Shown here: piece by piece, positions 46,380-57,130 of the stretch | Layout of the letters: every line of letters starts with the position of its first letter | Numbering within the stretch: position 1 is the first letter of the stretch | DNA from: Setomelanomma holmii | Lineage: Eukaryota > Ascomycota > Dothideomycetes > Pleosporales > Phaeosphaeriaceae | Reading direction: 5' to 3' | NCBI GenBank assembly: GCA_010015745.1 | Contig: ML978172.1 | Location: 310,001-374,000 of the forward strand | Length of the DNA: 64,000 bases | The notes under the pieces: generated by a model | Seen by the model: the letters and a program-made list of their open reading frames with translations, nothing else | What the model was told of the DNA's origin: nothing | The model's database searches: none | Translations under genes and position numbers: made by a program

Positions 46380-46928
46380 TTATCCTATTGTAATCACCAC
46401 AAGTTCAATAGCTGTTCTCAACACCTCTCTGTCGGTCTCGAAATACAGCTTTTCAACAGCCTCGCTGCATGCAAAGAACTCAGCCTTGAACTTCTCTTCA
46501 CCAACTCCCTTCCCTTCATGCGCACCCTCATCTAGTGTCGCAACAAACCACGAGATGATTTTCACTCCCTTCCCTACCGATAGCTGCCTTACAGTGCACA
46601 TGAAAAGCTCTGTTACTCCAGTCCTTACTCTTGCTTCATCAGGGATGTCACTTGGCTCGTCCGCGCTGCACGCTCTCGTTGGCAGCCGAAGCGGTAGTAA
46701 ATGACACCGATACCCAGTCTCTTCGATGACTTCTCGGATTGCAGCATCTTTACGTGTCTCGTTGATGTTGCGACGACCCTTTGCAAGGAGCCATTGGTTG
46801 GAATTGAGGTGGTTTACTAGGCAGACTTTCTTGTTGGCCTTGGCAGATAGGTCGAAGAGAATGGCGCCGCAGCTTTCCACGAAGTCGGCAGATGTGTATT
46901 GAGAGGTTGAGAAACTGGATTGTGCCAT
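46380..46928 (-). CDS. Nudix hydrolase
   Basis: Single exon, 182 residues from the ATG at 46928 (MAQSSFSTSQYTSADFVESC). The frame also has an ATG at 47006, but the extra 26 residues look like leader sequence. A perfect Nudix box (G-x5-E-x7-R-E-U-x-E-E-x-G-U) spans residues 51-73: GRRNINETRKDAAIREVIEE then TGY. It sits after the usual SCGAILFDL strand and QWLLAKGRR. Nudix enzymes cleave nucleoside diphosphates linked to another group using Mg2+ held by the box glutamates; the substrate (diphosphoinositol phosphate, Ap4A or other) cannot be told from this sequence. Confidence 0.88.
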   Translation of the reverse strand: MAQSSFSTSQYTSADFVESCGAILFDLSAKANKKVCLVNHLNSNQWLLAKGRRNINETRKDAAIREVIEETGYRCHLLPLRLPTRACSADEPSDIPDEARVRTGVTELFMCTVRQLSVGKGVKIISWFVATLDEGAHEGKGVGEEKFKAEFFACSEAVEKLYFETDREVLRTAIELVVITIG

Positions 46929-47524
46929 AGTATCAGAGGTCAGGGCGATGTGAAAGATGTCGAGAGGCTGGAAGGAGAACTTTTGTGTCTGCGGTCTCCA
47001 CAACATGAGTCACTGTGGAATCGCAGCGAGTACTTGTCCGTGTTATTATCTCGTAAGAACGCGCGACGACAATAACCGATGTTCAGCTTTGTGACCTCCT
47101 GGGTTTTTGGAGATCTTCACTTCGTTGTGTGGGTTGGAACGCGCCTAGAACTGTTGGAAGCCGAGGTCGAATTAGCATTAGCGTGTCGCGTGTGCACGTG
47201 GCAGATCTAATCTTATCTCTAGATCCAACCACAACATCCGTCAAGTTATCTCGTCTCATCTCATGCTAGCTGCGACAGTGACGGAACGTAACAACACGAA
47301 CCGATCAAAACGATGTGCTTCGTCGATGAATGAAGCCTAGAGCTGCGGGCTTGCAGTACCCACGCCGATCCGACCTGATAGCCGACACAATGATGGCTTC
47401 CGAAGCATGAAGACCCTGAAACGTCATAGACGAAAGTCGCAATGACGATTGACGACACTTGGGTTCTCAATGACTGACGTCTTTTGGCACATCTAGTCTG
47501 CCACCGCACCTGCAATATTTCAAC
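46929..47524. other. Divergent promoter region, nothing specific recognised
   Basis: About 600 bases between the divergent Nudix and aldo-keto reductase genes. It lacks the CGGGGAGTTA word found in the cluster further right. Confidence 0.4.
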
Positions 47525-48618
47525 ATGTTTGCGTCTTCGGCTTCTCGAACGCTCCGCATGACTTCATCAGCACGATTGTCCCAAGTTACTCGACAGATAC
47601 AACCTCAATCACAACAGCACAGAATGGCGCACAACGGAACCACCTTCAAGCTCAATACTGGAGCTCAGATACCGGCCATTGGTTTCGGCACGTGGCAGGA
47701 TAAGGAAGCTCAAGAACCGTAAGTACCCTCCCTCGTCTCATCCGTAGCCTTTCCTGACAACAACGCAGCGCCGTAACAATCGCATTGAAAGCCGGCTATC
47801 GCCATATAGACACTGCGCGTATCTATGGCACTGAAGCTGCTGTCGGCAACGCTATCAAGAAGTCTGGAGTTCCTCGCGAGCAGCTTTTCATCACCACCAA
47901 GCTGTGGAACAACTACCACCATCCAGATGACGTCGAAAAGGCCCTGGATGCCTCGTTGAAAGACCTTGGCACCGACTATGTCGACCTATACCTCATGCAT
48001 TGGCCTTCGTCCTTTGCCCGAAGCGACGAATCGTTCCCAAAAGACAGCAATGGCAAGACCAAGACGGGCGATACCGACTATGTTGACACATACAAGGCAA
48101 TGGAGAAATGCCTCGAGAAGGGCAAGGCTAAAGCTATCGGTGTTTCCAACTTTAGCAAGGCAGAGCTCGAGCGCCTCATCAAGGAGACCTCCGTCGTACC
48201 CGCAGCTCACCAGATTGAGCTTCACCCATACCTGCAGCAAGCATCGTTCACCGAGTTCCACAAGCAAAAGGGCATCCACGTCACACATTACTCGCCTTTC
48301 GGCAACCAGAACGAAATCTACGATTCTGGTAAGGGCATGGGCAAGTTGATGGACGACCCTGTCCTCGTCGAGATCGGCAAGAAGCACAACAAGACTGGTG
48401 CACAGGTTGCGCTAGCGTGGGGCATCACAAAGGGCCACTCGGTCATTCCCAAGTCGAAAACGGAGAGCCGCATCAAGTCGAACCTCGAGGGCGATTTTAA
48501 GCTACCCGCTGAAGATTTGGAGCAGATCAGCAAGATCGATAAGAAGTTGCGCTTCAATGACCCATCGAAGTCGTTTGGATGGAACTTCTACGCAGACTTA
48601 GATGGCAAGAAGAACTAG
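47525..48618 (+). CDS. Aldo-keto reductase, glycerol dehydrogenase-like
   Basis: Model: 47525-47718 and 47769-48618, 347 residues, one 50-nt intron. The catalytic tetrad is Asp79 and Tyr84 (GYRHIDTARIYGTE), Lys109 (ITTKLWNN) and His142 (VDLYLMHWPSS). The cofactor-binding C-terminus reads VIPKSKTESRIKSNL. NADPH-dependent reductases of this group act on aldehydes and ketones such as glyceraldehyde. The first 33 residues before MAHNGTTFKLNTG are rich in Ser/Arg/Gln, lack acidic residues and look like a mitochondrial presequence; initiation at that internal Met would give a cytosolic form. It is tail-to-tail with the cluster transporter, and could reduce an aldehyde released by the oxygenase there, but its promoter lacks the cluster motif. 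Confidence 0.92.
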
Positions 48619-48755
48619 GGAATGCCGTACCGCCGAAGTGAATACGACAGTGGGAAGAGAGCGACTCATCGTCGCTCACCGCAAGTATTCGAAATTCAGA
48701 AGACGAAATATCCATTCTATGTTTCAAGCTGTTGACTTATCCTCAATCACTTGCT

Positions 48756-50560
48756 CTACTTATGTCTGCAAATGTAGAACATCACACTTGCGATCATCCC
48801 CAGCGTGACAAGCATGAACATAATCATGTAGACCTGCAGCCAACCACTTGACGCCAACCAATCCACAGCGGTATACAGAAACAAGAATGCAACAAGATTC
48901 TTGAACACGTTGATGGAAACCAGACATTCGGCTGCAGCCTTTGGGTAGCTTTCGACAACGTAAGTAATAGCGATGTTGGGCGCATATATTGTCCCAAAAG
49001 ACACTACGACAACGTAAGAATTTAATTTGAAATACACTCAAACAAAGATATGACTTACCCATGCCAAAACCGACCGCGACAGCAGCCCAATGCAGCTTCA
49101 GCGAGCATGCAAATGCGGCGAGTATACATCCGGCCGGTGCGATGAATGAGAAGGGGAGTATTGCCAGTAATCGCTGCTCCGGGTACACGTCGCCGTTTTG
49201 TCTGCGGATGATTGCCGCAGTGATGATGTCGGCGAGATATCCGCCAGTGAAACAGCCGAAGATGAAGCCGATGATGGCTGCGATTTGCATCAAACCTACA
49301 CCGCTGCCGGAGAAGAGATATGGTGGGGCCAGGAGGAAACTTGGGAAGGCGAAGCTGTGCCAAGAATAGTTAGCATGTTTGGCGGAATTCCCTCGTGGTG
49401 CATGTAATTACGTACATGAGGATTACTTGAGAAGCGAGACTTGTACCGTAGATGTATACAGCGAGCAGAACACTCGGTCGAGCCAGCATCTTGAGCGGTA
49501 GCACGAAGGTCTTGGGAAGACTGACGTCGCGATTGATTGTGAAAATCGAGGAGGGTTTCCAGATACTCATCCAGGGCTTCTTCACGACACTGACATAGTG
49601 CCGAGATGCATCTTCTACTCGCACCATGTCGCCTTTCTCACCCTCACACCCCGGACTCTGCGTGCCCGGCAGTGGAACATGCTGGACTGGAACATTTGGT
49701 CGAGTGAAGTTTGACTCCGGGTAGAGGAGATAGATTGCTACGATGTTGGCCCCAGCCAGCGCGGCGCAGACCCAAATGAAGTCGACCCAGCCGCCGCGGC
49801 TGTACTCGACGATGAAGGACGCGCAAAGTGGACCGATGGCCGTTGCGCCGGAGATCAGGATCGTGTAGCTGAAGATAATAGTCAGTATCAATGCACGCGA
49901 GGTGTGCAAATCAGTGCAATAAGACTTACCCTGACATCATCGCAGCACGTTCGTGGAGGAAGAAGATATCCGCGACAATGCTAGGAACAATACTCTAAAC
50001 CGAATTTAGCATTTTCTCTTCGACAATGAGGTTGGCATGTACTCACCTCTCCTGCAGCCGACGCGAAACCCGAAAGGCATCGCGCAGCTAGCAGACCACT
50101 GTATGTAGTCTCTTTCGCTGTCCAGATAAGGACAGCGAACAGCATAGTCATGGAAAGCAGTAGTGATGCGCGATTGCCATATTTGACGCCCAGAGGCACC
50201 CAGATCAAATTCCCAATGCCGAGGAATAGGAAGTTGAACTGATGACGATGTATCAGCATACTTGAGCCAGTAATTGTGTGCTGGTCAACCCACCGTCATG
50301 AGATTGTTAATACTGCTGGCTGACCGGTGAAGTTGCCGTTCGAGAACGGGCGTCGCGACTGAGAAACCAGCACCGGCAAAGTTCGCGGTGAAGTTGAAGA
50401 AAGCGGTGGCACCGAGTGCTGCTAGTTTCAGATATCGAGGCCATCGCAGAGGATCTTTTGGGTCTTGTGTTGGAAAAGGAAGGAGAGGGAGGCCGTGTTG
50501 ACGTGTCGTGATGTGGTGAAGCGTGTCGTGACTAGTGTTGCTGGTTTCTGTGGAAGACAT
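48756..50560 (-). CDS. MFS transporter at the edge of the catabolic cluster
   Basis: Six exons on the minus strand: 50560-50294, 50238-50047, 49994-49930, 49868-49416, 49354-49059 and 49003-48756; 506 residues; introns 52-61 nt. The N-terminus PFPTQDPKDPLRWPRYLKL is the DHA1 signature before TM1. Then FNFLFLGIGNLIWVPLGVKY with the loop NRASLLL, LSGFASAAGESIVPSIVADI (TM4) and ISGATAIGPLCASFIVEY (motif C region). Twelve helices are expected. It is divergent from the DUF3237 gene, with a near-match to the cluster motif between them, so it may import or export the aromatic substrate of the pathway. The substrate itself is an inference. Confidence 0.9.
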
Positions 50561-50870
50561 GTTTCATATACTCATTGGGATAGTAAGTGCTATTGGAAAG
50601 CGCAATGAACTGCGAAGTGAGACGGTATTATCTTCGCCACGAACACGAAGCTGAAAAGTGCTTCGAATGCCCCTAATCATATACATGCAAGGTCTGAGCG
50701 CTTGACCACTTTCGATAGCGCGTGGAGACTCCACGTTCTCCGCTTTTGCACCCCAGACTGCTAGCTGCAAATTTCGCCCGCAGCCCTCCAATTCACGCTG
50801 TTGCTTGAAAGCCGTGTCGATGTGCCGATTTGAGGCTGTTGAGCTGAAATTGTGTTGACCGCGTGGAGGC

Positions 50871-50880
50871 CGGGGAGATA
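50871..50880 (+). promoter_or_regulatory. Near-match to cluster motif (CGGGGAGATA)
   Basis: Differs at one position from CGGGGAGTTA and continues GG like the 51935 copy read in reverse. It lies between the divergent transporter and DUF3237 genes, 311 and 261 bp from their start codons. Confidence 0.5.
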
Positions 50881-51140
50881 GGCTCAATCGCGCAGAAAGC
50901 AGCAACCACGGCCGCTCAGCTTTGACACTAGTCAAATTTGATCCAGTCATTAAGAACATTGAGTATGGCGGTCAGTTCAACGAGTATACAAAGGTATATC
51001 CTGGAAGTAGAAAAGTAAAACCGATCCTGTAACTACTCGTTTGCGCAGATAGCATTGGATGGAATATCGGATAACCTACTTCGTCAAACAATCTCCTTTC
51101 ACACTGCGACACTAGACTCTCGCCACAGCCATAAAAAAAC

Positions 51141-51620
51141 ATGGCACCAAAACTCGAATACGCCTTCACTTTACACGTCAACCTCGCGCCTGCCCAAGCC
51201 TTTGGCAAAACCGCAGCGGGCGAGCGACGCTTCATCCCCATTACAGGCGGCCACTTCTCCGGCCCAAAACTGACCGGCAAAATCCTCCCAGGAGGAGGAG
51301 ACTGGAATGCCGCACGACCTGATGGCGTAGTGCACGTGCTGGCCAAGTACACCATCCAAGCGGACGATAGCACTCTAATCAATGTGCATAATGAGGGGTA
51401 TGGCCGAGCGAGCCAGGAGATCATGGATGGTGTGTTTGGAGATGATCCGAGTCGGGCTTCGATGGCGGACGGTGGAGAAGGATGGTACACTAAGACGTTT
51501 CCGAGATTTGAGGTTGTTGAGGGGAAGCATGGATGGTTGAATAGGACGTGTTTTGTTGGGGATTTGATGCCTCCGACGGTGCCGAATCATGTCAAGATAG
51601 AGGTTTACGAAATTGTCTAA
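51141..51620 (+). CDS. DUF3237 family protein
   Basis: Single exon, 159 residues. Matches the compact DUF3237 beta-barrel layout: LEYAFTLHVNLAPAQAFG, then RRFIPITGGHFSGPKLTGKI, LPGGGDWNAARPDGVVHVLA, KYTIQADDSTLINVHNEGYG, a FPRFEVVEGKHGWLNRT stretch and VKIEVYEIV at the end. DUF3237 proteins often sit beside aromatic-degradation or hydroxylase genes in fungi and bacteria; their activity is not established. Its place between the transporter and the FAD hydroxylase, on the same strand as the latter, suggests a role in the same pathway. Confidence 0.92.
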   Translation: MAPKLEYAFTLHVNLAPAQAFGKTAAGERRFIPITGGHFSGPKLTGKILPGGGDWNAARPDGVVHVLAKYTIQADDSTLINVHNEGYGRASQEIMDGVFGDDPSRASMADGGEGWYTKTFPRFEVVEGKHGWLNRTCFVGDLMPPTVPNHVKIEVYEIV

Positions 51621-52111
51621 TCATCGCCAGAGATAGTCCGGTGACAAACAAGAATTATTTTTGCTATTATGCTGGGTCGACACCGTTTAAGGCATTCACA
51701 GTGAAGAGCGTGTTCTCTGAAGTATTGACACTTAACCTAGCAGCGGGTGTACCTGCCCAAGCTAGCCCATGAAAAGCGAATCTCACAATTACACCTAATC
51801 GTCCAAGACAAACGTCAAACACATCCGGCAATTGGTCGAAACTATGTCTCTGGGGCAATTGCTACGGCGTCATGCGCTCGTTCTATTCTCGCATTGTTTG
51901 CCAGGTGCCAAAGAAAGTTCGGCTGGTCACTTCCTAACTCCCCGAACCGGAGATGAGGTCTCCCAAACTACCAAGTAGGAAGCTCAACACCCATCAGAAG
52001 CACAAAATCATCAGTTGTCACAGCTTGCATCACGTATAGGTTGCCTCAAATACGGACTTGGGTAGTCGATCATCAATTGTAAACCTGAAGCTTACAATCG
52101 TTTCGAGCATC
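51621..52111. other. Promoter region of the FAD monooxygenase gene
   Basis: About 490 bases between tandem genes, containing the TAACTCCCCG copy described separately. No gene seen. Confidence 0.45.
51935..51944 (-). promoter_or_regulatory. Cluster motif copy upstream of the FAD monooxygenase
   Basis: TAACTCCCCG (CGGGGAGTTA on the minus strand), inside a 16-base word CCTAACTCCCCGAACC identical to the one at 56964-56979. It lies 168 bp before the start codon. Confidence 0.6.
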
Positions 52112-53849
52112 ATGTCTGGCGCAACCCCTCAAACGAACGGAAATCGTGCGATGATGGTGAATGGTGATTTACCCATAGTTACTGGCAATAACACGAAAGA
52201 TACCACGGTAATCGCAAGCGAGTGCCAATCGCTGCCAAGCTGGGCGACATCATATCCTTCTCAGTCACTACGGTTCCTCCAAAATCTCGAAAAAGAAACC
52301 CTCTCTCGTAACGATTCGCAGCCAGAAAGCGCACAACCCACTCCAACTCGTCTAAAACTTAACATCATTATTGTTGGTGCTGGCCTGGGTGGACTCGCTC
52401 TCGCCATCGCTCTCCGCCGACGTGGACACTCGGTTCGAATACTGGAACAGGCGCCGAAGCTCGGTGAGGTAAGTCCATAACGACATGATTGATGGCGAAG
52501 CTAATTCTCCATCAAGGTCGGCGCCGGTATCCAGATCCCACCCAATTCGGGCCGCTTGCTCCGTCGATGGGGAGTGATGCAGCATCTGGAAAAATGGGTA
52601 GTCAAGCCGCAAGGAATCAACTTTCGGCGCTGGGAAGATGGCAAGGTCATTGGTCACACGGCACTGGGAGAGCAATTCCAGGATAACTTTGAGGAACCGT
52701 ACTACGTGGTTCATCGTGCGCATTTCCACGATGCGTTGCTACAGCGAGCGTTGCAATTGGGTGTGAAGATCGATCTTGGCTGCAAAGTTGTTCAATATCA
52801 CGAAGCGCAAGGTTCTGTTCGACTCGCTGATGGATCTGTGGTGCAAGGAGACCTGGTAGTCGCCGCCGATGGTATGTTGGCCAAAATCCTGGCGTGCCGT
52901 AAACCTGACGCTGTGGCTGATACGCCCTCACAGGCATTCATTCGGTGGCTCGAGGCGAGATCTACAGAGAAGGCTCGCATGAACCTGTCTTCAACGGTTT
53001 CGCGGCGTATCGAGCGACCGTGGACGCTAATATGATGCGAGAAGATCCACATATCTCCTGGCTCTTGGAGAAACCATCCCTCAATGTTTGGTACATCAGC
53101 CCATGCAGCTCTCGCACCCTCTCACTTGATCCAAAACATGCTGATTTAGGTATTGTAGGATCGGAGAAGATCGCCATGTCATGTCTTACACAATCGCTGC
53201 TGGAGAAGCTTTCAACATTGTCTTGTCACACGTCGATCGATCGGGTCCAGCGACATGGACACAAAAGTTCGCAAAAGAACATATCCAGAAAGAGTTTGGT
53301 GGTTGGGATCCTCAGTAAGCTCGAAACCCTGGTGGGAGAGACAGAACTGACGGTAGTGCCAGATTGACCAAGGTTATCTCGTTGATTGACCAGTGCATGA
53401 AGTGGCCTTTAAAGACAGGCCAGCAACTCAAGTCCTGGACCTCACAGTCTTCCAAGTTAATCATTATCGGTGACGCAGCGCATGCTATGCTACCATACAT
53501 GTCGCAGGGTGCAGCCATGGCAGTCGAGGACGGAGCGGCTCTAGCCGTCGCCCTAAATCAGATCAGCTCTGTGGATGCGCTTCCTTCCGCGCTGCGGACG
53601 TTTGAGGGAGAGAGAATTCAGCGAAGCAGTGATATGCAGAATGCCAGCAGGGTCAATGGGCTTATATGGCATTTTCCCGATGGCCCAGAACAAAGAGCTA
53701 GAGACGCCACTATGGTCGCTGAAGTGGCAGGCAAGCCGTTCACAAGTAGCGCGAATCAGTGGAGCGATCCGGTGACTCAATGGTGGGCATACGGTTACGA
53801 CGCTGAGAGCAAGATGGAAGAGGCATGGAGAAGGCAGTACGACGATTGA
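52112..53849 (+). CDS. FAD-dependent aromatic hydroxylase (salicylate hydroxylase-like)
   Basis: Five exons: 52112-52468, 52517-52871, 52934-53090, 53150-53314 and 53363-53849; 506 residues; introns 48-62 nt. All motifs of group A flavin monooxygenases are present: IIIVGAGLGGLALAIALRRR with GAGLGG at 89-94, the ADG motif VVAADGIHSVARGE, and the second FAD site LIIIGDAAHAMLPYMSQGAA near 380. The middle reads EDRHVMSYTIAAGEAFNIVL, a typical salicylate/3-hydroxybenzoate hydroxylase block. An N-terminal extension of about 80 residues is unusual. In this cluster it most plausibly makes gentisate from salicylate or 3-hydroxybenzoate with NAD(P)H and O2. Which of the two cannot be read from sequence. 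Confidence 0.92.
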
Positions 53850-53964
53850 GATTGCTTTCGGCGCTTTTACAGTTAGCGTGTGCCTGTTGACATTAGAGAT
53901 AATCGTGTCTTACAGCACTTGACGTTACAGTAGATTGACATTCAATTATACAAAGACGATCATG

Positions 53965-56770
53965 TTATATTTGCTGCGCGGTTGTGTTTCCAAAGTCGAC
54001 TCCGAAGAAGTCATCCAAGATGGAGGTCATTCCTATGTGCAAGTCGTTCAAGTCTGCGTAATCGAAGAAGCCATTAGCTTGGACATCATCAGCGAACGAC
54101 GGAGTAGGAAAGGTGAGCTCAAAATTGGTCGACGAAGGTGGAAACGGATCTGTCTGCCGCAAATCCGATTGTCGGTCTTATGCGGCGTGTCAGCATTGCC
54201 CGCAAGTATAGAGCGTTGAAAAGCGTACAGATGACTGATAAGAGTTGGGCTAGATGGGAAGCATATTGGACGCATTTTTCCGTCATCCGATTCCCTTTGA
54301 AGAGCAGGGAGAGGCATTCGATCGCCTGCTGAAGCTGATCAAGAGATAGATCATCTTTCTCGAATACAGCCGGTTGATTGTGAATACTTGTTTGATGCTC
54401 TACGAGAAGTGCGGAATATATTACCAAAGCGGCATTCAAAGCTATCATGGCATTAGCGACATTCAGGAATACTTCCGAAGGTGGACTTACTGTAGTACAG
54501 CGCAAACCACTAGGCGCCAAGTAGAAACCGCGGCGGTTCGGGTGGGCTCAGAACACGATGCATGATATTGATGATCTCAAGCGCTGACTGAACGCATGTA
54601 CGAAGGCTGCTTGCGCTGACTTGTCTCAGTGTTATGGCTTCTTGGTTATCTGGCTTGGCGCTGCCCAGTATATCGAGATATCTGCAAAGTATTGGGCGAT
54701 GCGTGAGGATACGGACATTGAGGAAGCGGATAGTAAGGACGAATTGAAAGCGGACTTGCTCTCGGTCGTTCATTTCAGGATGTATAGAAGCGGCCTCAAT
54801 AACGGATAGGTCTGCAGGTAATGATTGCTGCCAAGACAGGAACTTTTGTTCGAACTGCAGCACGGTGGAGGCAAGGTCGAATACGTTTGCTGGCGAATCA
54901 TAGCCGAGATTGTCACCATAGAGAGTCTCCACGACCTCGCCCATGATGGTATAGAGTGTACTGAGTGCTCGTCAGCAAGAAGCAATAGCTAAATATGACC
55001 AAACACAGACATTGTTGCTACGTAGAAACTACCACTACTTTCACCAATCGAATATGGTACAAAGTCTGCGCTCGAGTGAGAAGTGAATGCACTTGGAGAT
55101 GGTAGGTCCAGCTTGACATATTTCTCCGGTATGGATGGCGGTCGCCCAAAGGTCATGCTCAAAGTCCTGAGACACGTCAACTATGTTCATGGTCCGCGAG
55201 CGATAAGCTCAATTACCGATCAAGTAGGACGCATCCAAACCATGTTCGCTTGCGGATTTCGCGCTCTGGATCTTGATAGAGCTGAAGAGCGCTTGGAGAG
55301 TGCAAGCCAAGTTGGTACGCTGCTTTGACAGCGAGTCCATGAATGTTCCACGTTTCAATCGAGCGATCTGTGCCCTGCAGATACTGGCTCATCAAAAGTA
55401 GCAGCTGTACTAATGGATTGTAAGCATGCACCATTTTTCGCATGGCGTTGGGAAGGAAGTCCCTACCAACTTCGAGGCTCGTGCCATGCCTAATCTGCTT
55501 GTCGCATAGCGCCATAGCACGACAAAAGAAAACATCAGATCTGGCAGCTCGTTCAGGTGCAGCTAGCTCACTGTCGAAATTGACATGAACGGACATAGCA
55601 AGAACCATATTGAGGAGGCCAAGCCATGACCTTCGAACCGAACGGATGTTCGTTGATGCTAGTTGACGATACGTCTTGTGAAACTCCACTTCATCGATAT
55701 ATGGGAATAAGACACCGGTTGTACGAAAGTAGTGATCGATTAATGGCAAAGTTTCGCCCTCTGGAGGCAAGGCGAATGCCTCAACTTCGCGGAAGTTGCT
55801 TGATGCATTGCTGCTTTGGTCTGCTACGGGAGAGACAGCTCGTGACCTGTGAAGGATGTAGCTCTGGACTCCATCATAACTTGGTGGGACTGGGCTTGCG
55901 CCATATGCAGCAGACTTGAGAATCGATGCCGTAATTCGAATGATCTTTCGGGTGAAGGCTATATTTGATGATGGGCCTGCATGCTCCGTGAGCTGGGTGA
56001 AAATGCTTCCAATACAGATACGTACCGAAATATCCCGAATCTTCTTCCCTCGCAAATATGATAGATCCCATACCGTCAGTCGCGTTCCGACCTTCTGTGA
56101 TGTCAAGATCATCTTCACTGTGGTGAAAGTGATCCGGAGCATACGACGCCTGGTCTTGAAGAAGTTGCTCGGTGACGACACATGGCATATCTTTGACGCC
56201 TTCCACCGAGGTGAGTCTGCTGTCCAGTCTGGAGACGCTTCCTTCAAGGGTCGCCAGGCGGAATCGTAGATCTTCCAGTAGCCTACGTATTTCTATGATG
56301 AGATAAGAGAATCATTGCAGTACACATGTTCACTGACTCTTTGGACGCAGATTTCTTGGTTAGCGTCGGGATATCCGAGTATACGCAATCGCCGCGACGT
56401 TCTATACATGCTGAGCATTTTGGTCTCGTGCCATCGCACTGTTGTCACCGCAGGTTGTCAGCAGAGTATCGAGTACAGGAAACGCAAATCTCTTGCATCC
56501 AGATAGGAAGGGAAGAAACAGGACTGCTATAGTTCTTGATCGGAATGATATATCTATTGCACGCGAACTCGAAGATTGCCAATACATCAAACCCCAAACA
56601 TTGGTCTACCTATCTTGATCATGAGCGAGAGGTCAACTTACGCGGGATTTTCGGTTCCTGCACCAAGTACAGGCGACCGTGATTCTGTTTCGCTTCGCTG
56701 GTCTGGTGTCTAGGCTGTCTTCGGCAGAGCTACGTGCAGTTCTGCTATTCCTTGCGTCCGGCGACACCAT
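53965..56770 (-). CDS. Zn2Cys6 fungal-trans regulator of the cluster, with an in-frame TAG
   Basis: Eight exons on the minus strand: 56770-56642, 56438-56338, 56282-56026, 55976-55217, 55166-55011, 54960-54491, 54441-54229 and 54176-53965; 766 codons. The zinc cluster is split by the first intron (203 nt): ACTWCRNRKSR then CDGTRPKCSACIERRGDCVY, Cys at 34, 37, 44, 51, 54 and 61. A short coiled coil follows, then TDGMGSIIFAREEDSGYFG joined to PSSNIAFTR, and the fungal-trans domain (YFRTTGVLFPYIDEVEF, SIETWNIHGLAVKAAYQLG, FGRPPSIPEKY). The frame holds one TAG at 54510-54512 (codon 618), just before WFALYYT, where a Trp would fit. No splice choice removes it. If real, the product loses its last 148 residues, including TSILDDFFGVDFG. 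It is divergent from the gentisate dioxygenase. Confidence 0.8.
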
Positions 56771-56860
56771 GCCGGGAGGTGACACTCGCCGTAACACCGG
56801 AGAGATGTCACGCAAAGATCCGATCGGTCATGAGTGCTGCTCAGATACGCGAGGCGAAGA

Positions 56861-56870
56861 CGGGGAGTTA
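56861..56870 (+). promoter_or_regulatory. Cluster motif copy nearest the regulator start
   Basis: CGGGGAGTTA, 91 bp before the regulator's start codon, in the promoter shared with the dioxygenase gene. With the copy at 56966 it forms an inverted pair 105 bp apart. It could serve autoregulation. Confidence 0.6.
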
Positions 56871-56965
56871 AAAGGGTGCAGGCAAGGAGGATGCACGGCC
56901 CGCAAAAATCGCGTCCCCACCAACCCGCTTTTCGATTCCTGCGGCAATGGTGCGTCACAATCCCC

Positions 56966-56975
56966 TAACTCCCCG
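56966..56975 (-). promoter_or_regulatory. Cluster motif copy nearest the gentisate dioxygenase start
   Basis: TAACTCCCCG, within the 16-base word also found at 51933-51948. It lies 156 bp before the dioxygenase start codon. Confidence 0.6.
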
Positions 56976-57130
56976 AACCCATCCACTCCACCAATCCAAA
57001 CTTCTGAATATGCTAGACTCCAGCATGGCCGTGCTCGAATCCGACTCTGTGTACGCTAAATACACCATCAAGACTCCAAGATAATTCATCGACGCTGCAA
57101 CGTCGCAATCAACAAAGACATCTAGCAGCC

